Shown: in pieces, positions 23,922 to 64,000 of the stretch
Position numbering within the stretch: the stretch's first letter is position 1
Layout: the number at the start of each line of letters is the position of its first letter
Origin: Hirundichthys speculiger
Lineage: Eukaryota > Chordata > Actinopteri > Beloniformes > Exocoetidae
Assembly (NCBI GenBank): GCA_018398805.1
Contig: JAGFBZ010000855.1
Span: forward strand, 1,240,001-1,304,000
Reading direction: 5' to 3'
Length of the DNA: 64,000 nucleotides
Translations under genes and position numbers: made by a program
The notes under the pieces: generated by a model
The model's database searches: none
The model's input: only the letters and a program-made list of their open reading frames with translations
What the model was told of the DNA's origin: nothing

Positions 23922-26103
23922 TTTCTTTCTTTTTTTTTTTTTTTTTGTTCTTGAAGTCAGGGGCTATAAGTGCCTGTGATACAAACATTAAATACATCAC
24001 TTATGCAGACAGATTAGAGATGTATCATAATATATCAGTAGACTTCCAGAAAAAAAAAACAGCCATTCACTCATATAAAAAGAGTGCAGGGAACAAGAAA
24101 AGGAGGAAAAAAAAAACAAGGAAACCCAATAAAAACACAAGTAGTTAAGAGCTAAGTTTCTTAACGCAACATGTTCGATCAAAGTAAAACTACTGACATT
24201 TTATTTTAAAAATCAGATATTTCAATTTCTTTGGTATAATATAAGTAAAGAACTGTCTTCATAATCAAAAGATACTTCCACTGATCTTCCTAAGAAAAAG
24301 TAATAAACAATTCAACAAATCATCACCATCCACTGTGCAACAGATGAAATGTCCTTCTACCGTAAAATAAAAGTATGGTTAAAATAAAGAAAAACAGTAC
24401 TGGAATTACTCACATATTCCTGAAAAGCCCCACGGCTCCTGCTGATGGATCTTCTCCAGCTCCTGCTGTGAGGATATATCCCAGTTCAAAGTACCATCCC
24501 AGGGCCAGTGTTTGAGCTGAACAGGAGGACCATTCACACCAGAAGCTCTGGGTCTCGCAGGCGCCTGACCCCTGAGCTCCACTCCACCTGTGGTCCCAGA
24601 GGGGATTCCTGTCTTCTCATAGGCCAGTCAGGCCGATTGCTTATGACAGTGTAGCTCAGTTCACCCAACTGAGTCAACACGGAGAGGACAGGAAGGTGAA
24701 CAAAATGCTGGTTGGAACTACTGAGAGGAGAAAACAACAGTGAAGTTGAAGAACGCTTCAGTCCCAATCCCAAATATCTCCCTTGGCCCTTTTGTTTTGA
24801 GGACCAAAAAGTGGTAATTACCTTGCCCTTAACCTGTAGCATCGGGGGGAGGGGGCTTTACTTTTGCATTCTTTTGTTTGAGTTTTATTCCTGCAAAGCT
24901 GAGTAAGTGTAGAACCAAGTGGAGGTTGTGGGCCAAAGTTATCAAAGGGTTGTTCAATGCAACTCTCAATAGTTTTGGTGCATATCTTTGTAAATAAAAC
25001 ATTCAGTAAAACTTTAAGAACAGTCATGATTTTAGTCAATGCTTATTTCATGATGGTATTTTACCATCAGCACTCTCACTGAGGAAAAAGATGTAGTATT
25101 TCACAGCCAAACTCAAGACGCTCTGCAAACATTCCACCCAGACTAGATCGTGGCCCTGTATCTAAAAATCTGACTGCAGGGAGAAAAGGATACTGAACAA
25201 TGTCATGTAAAGTAGATAGCCCAACAGTAACAATAATAAGTCAAAACATATTTGACACAAGCAAAGCAAAGACAACTTTGTGGTTCCCACCAGTCTCTGG
25301 TGGCTTTCTGCAAGCAGGTTTATTACAAAGTAATATTACAGTAACAATTTCAGCTCTACCGAAATTAACCATACACTGACATGAATACACAGAGATTGGC
25401 TACATGGAGCGGCACTTCTTCAATGCCAGTGCACAGATTGCTGTGAAGGGGTGGAACGAAGAAAGGGCTGCAGCAGCTGACAAACAAACAGGACTGGAAA
25501 GCTTCATAATTACAAGGTTTCTGCTACGGCTCTTAAATAGGGATTTTTGAAGGTTTCTGCAGTGCGAACTGGGGTTTATTGTAGTATATTGCAATGTACT
25601 TTAGATGCAGGTTGGCAGTATAACATAGGACTTAAATAGATAATTGCAGTGTCTTAAATGGTACTTAAATGCACCATCTACTCCAAACATTAGCAGACAT
25701 AAATCACAGTACATTCAGTAACTCTCAGAGCGCGAATCCTGCATTTTGCCCTTCAATAGTGTGAAGAAATGTTAGTCAGCCATTCAGTATGGTTATTCCC
25801 AGATTTTCTAGTGTTCATCAAACCTCTACAGGATTTGCATAAATAAAATAAAGTACAATAAAAAAAACAATTTGACATGTTCACAAAAAATAAAATACAT
25901 TAAAAACAAATACACAAGGCCATTAACATTCCATTCTCACATAATATTAAACCATATTGCCTCTTAACAGAATAATTTACATCTTAGCAACAATTTAAAT
26001 AACACTCAACACATTTGCAGTTTCTTAAGTTAGACATCTCCAGTGTCCATTTTGTGTTTATGGTGCAACAAGCTTGTGTGTTGTTTGCTTTCAAGGCCAC
26101 TGA
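23922..26103. other. Short spacer between DST stop codon and collagen start codon
   Basis: About 2.2 kb that must hold the DST 3' UTR and polyadenylation site as well as the collagen promoter and any 5' UTR. On the minus strand AATAAA occurs at 25575-25580 and 25319-25324, plausible DST poly(A) signals about 0.5-0.8 kb after the stop. A block with higher GC at 24420-24600 ends on the minus strand in a good donor (AATAT|GTGAGT) and could be a collagen 5' untranslated exon. No other gene is visible. Confidence 0.5.
25319..25580 (-). promoter_or_regulatory. Candidate DST polyadenylation signals
   Basis: Two canonical AATAAA hexamers on the minus strand, at 25575-25580 and 25319-25324, lie downstream of the DST stop codon (26104-26106) and upstream of the collagen start. 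They are the best-placed signals for ending the DST transcript before the next gene. Confidence 0.4.
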
Positions 26104-63084
<36,981 letters not shown>

Positions 63085-64000
63085 CTGCAAAACAGCAAAG
63101 AGGTCAGAAGAGCTAAAAACCTTACCCTCACATGCCCATGCCCTGTTTCTACATATCAACTTCACTGGTGTAACGGATAAAATACATTGACCTAACAGCA
63201 GGTCATTTGATTGTTTTTGTTACATTTACAGGAAGTTTTAGGATCACTGCACTGATTTGTGTTTTCCCTGGCTAGTTCACAGGCGCCTCTTATCTGGGCA
63301 TATTTATGCTCCAAGTCACTATCTCCCTACAGAGAAATGTTTGAGCTAACTGCAGCCAAAAGCTTCTAAAGAGATGGCTCCGTCAGCTTTGTGCTGGATG
63401 CGTTGCTATAGATTCTCAGCCAGCCAGGTCATGGTAATCCTTCAAAGGCTTGAATAAAAGCAACTGGACTTCATTTTATCTGTTCTTGAAGACATTTCAG
63501 TTTCCAACTACCTTCCAGACTGAACAACAATCCCAGCAGTTTTGAATCTGCTACTCAGGTGATTTCACGACCGTTCACATTTTGATTCATGTAACCACAA
63601 CCAGGTAAACAACACGCAGTGGACAAAAGCCTCTAGCAACCAACAGGAGTGACGGGAGGCTCAGTGATTTGCAAGTAACTCCTGACCAGTCAGTTTGAAC
63701 TGATGATGCCTTCTGGATGGAAGGTGAAACATCTTCAAGAACCATGAAAAGGGAGTCCAGCTCCTTGATAGAAGCCCTTGAAGCTTGTTTTGGATACCTT
63801 TGCAGGAACATGTAAACTACAAATAATCTCATTAAAACTGTTTACGTAGAGGTACAAATGTAAAAACAGAGCTAAAAATAACAGGCTGTATTTCAGAAGG
63901 TAAAAGCACTGTACCGTGACCTTCTGCATGAGTTACCCTCTGAATAAAGCTGTTGTTAAAATATTCAACAATATATTGGCTGGAATCCCCCTATAGACCG
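63085..64000. other. DST intron at the right edge with an inverted repeat
   Basis: No exon is supported between the first recognised DST exon and the window edge. It contains a diverged inverted repeat: the arm at about 63453-63520 (ACTGGACTTC, GTTCTTGAAGACATTTCAG) matches the complement of the arm at about 63689-63764 (GTGAAACATCTTCAAGAAC, GAGTCCAGCT). The motif pair is frequent in fish non-coding DNA and is probably an old DNA-transposon remnant. Confidence 0.5.

Noticed and set aside
24534..24842. Minus-strand frame of 102 codons between the genes, checked for a vWA domain
   Set aside because: No DxSxS metal-site motif or other vWA features; no usable splice link to the signal-peptide exon.

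Overview
The window is vertebrate nuclear DNA, most likely from a teleost fish. It is AT-rich, its coding sequence is cut into short exons with GT/AG borders, and it carries two hAT-like non-autonomous transposons and a teleost-type tRNA-headed repeat. It holds two large multi-exon genes, both on the minus strand, so each reads from high to low coordinates. No bacterial, viral or CRISPR feature was seen, and nothing here looks like a wholly new system. Exon borders were worked out by hand from splice consensus, reading phase and family resemblance.

Gene 1 (about 26.1-63.1 kb and beyond the right edge) is the 3' part of dystonin, DST/BPAG1, a spectraplakin linking actin, intermediate filaments and microtubules. 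Reading right to left there are ten exons of coiled-coil/spectrin-like sequence (57.9-63.1 kb), a 489-codon exon of the same kind (56.1-57.6 kb), an alternative first exon with a potential N-myristoylation start (50.5-51.7 kb), some 32 exons of spectrin repeats (33.8-49.7 kb), two EF-hands (33.0-33.4 kb), a GAS2 domain that includes an 18-nt exon (27.5-32.9 kb), and a Ser/Gly/Arg-rich tail ending in an SxIP motif (26.1-27.4 kb). Six well-conserved exons between 26 and 49 kb each carry one extra base that breaks the frame although all splice sites are intact; a seventh site may lack a base.

Gene 2 (6.9-23.9 kb) is a FACIT collagen of about 763 residues: signal peptide, TSPN/laminin-G-like domain, Cys-rich linker, a roughly 330-residue triple helix built mostly of 54-bp exons, a Cys-containing NC2 spacer, a roughly 110-residue COL1 helix and a short Cys-containing tail. 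Position next to DST (as in human 6p12), helix layout and size point to COL21A1, but the von Willebrand A domain of mammalian COL21A1 is absent and the signal-peptide exon splices in phase straight to the TSPN domain.

Only about 2.2 kb separates the DST stop codon from the collagen start. The left 6.9 kb, the introns and the right edge hold no exon I can support. They contain the mobile elements, a (TA)n/(GATA)n microsatellite, a 9-bp tandem repeat and a four-unit telomere-like tract.
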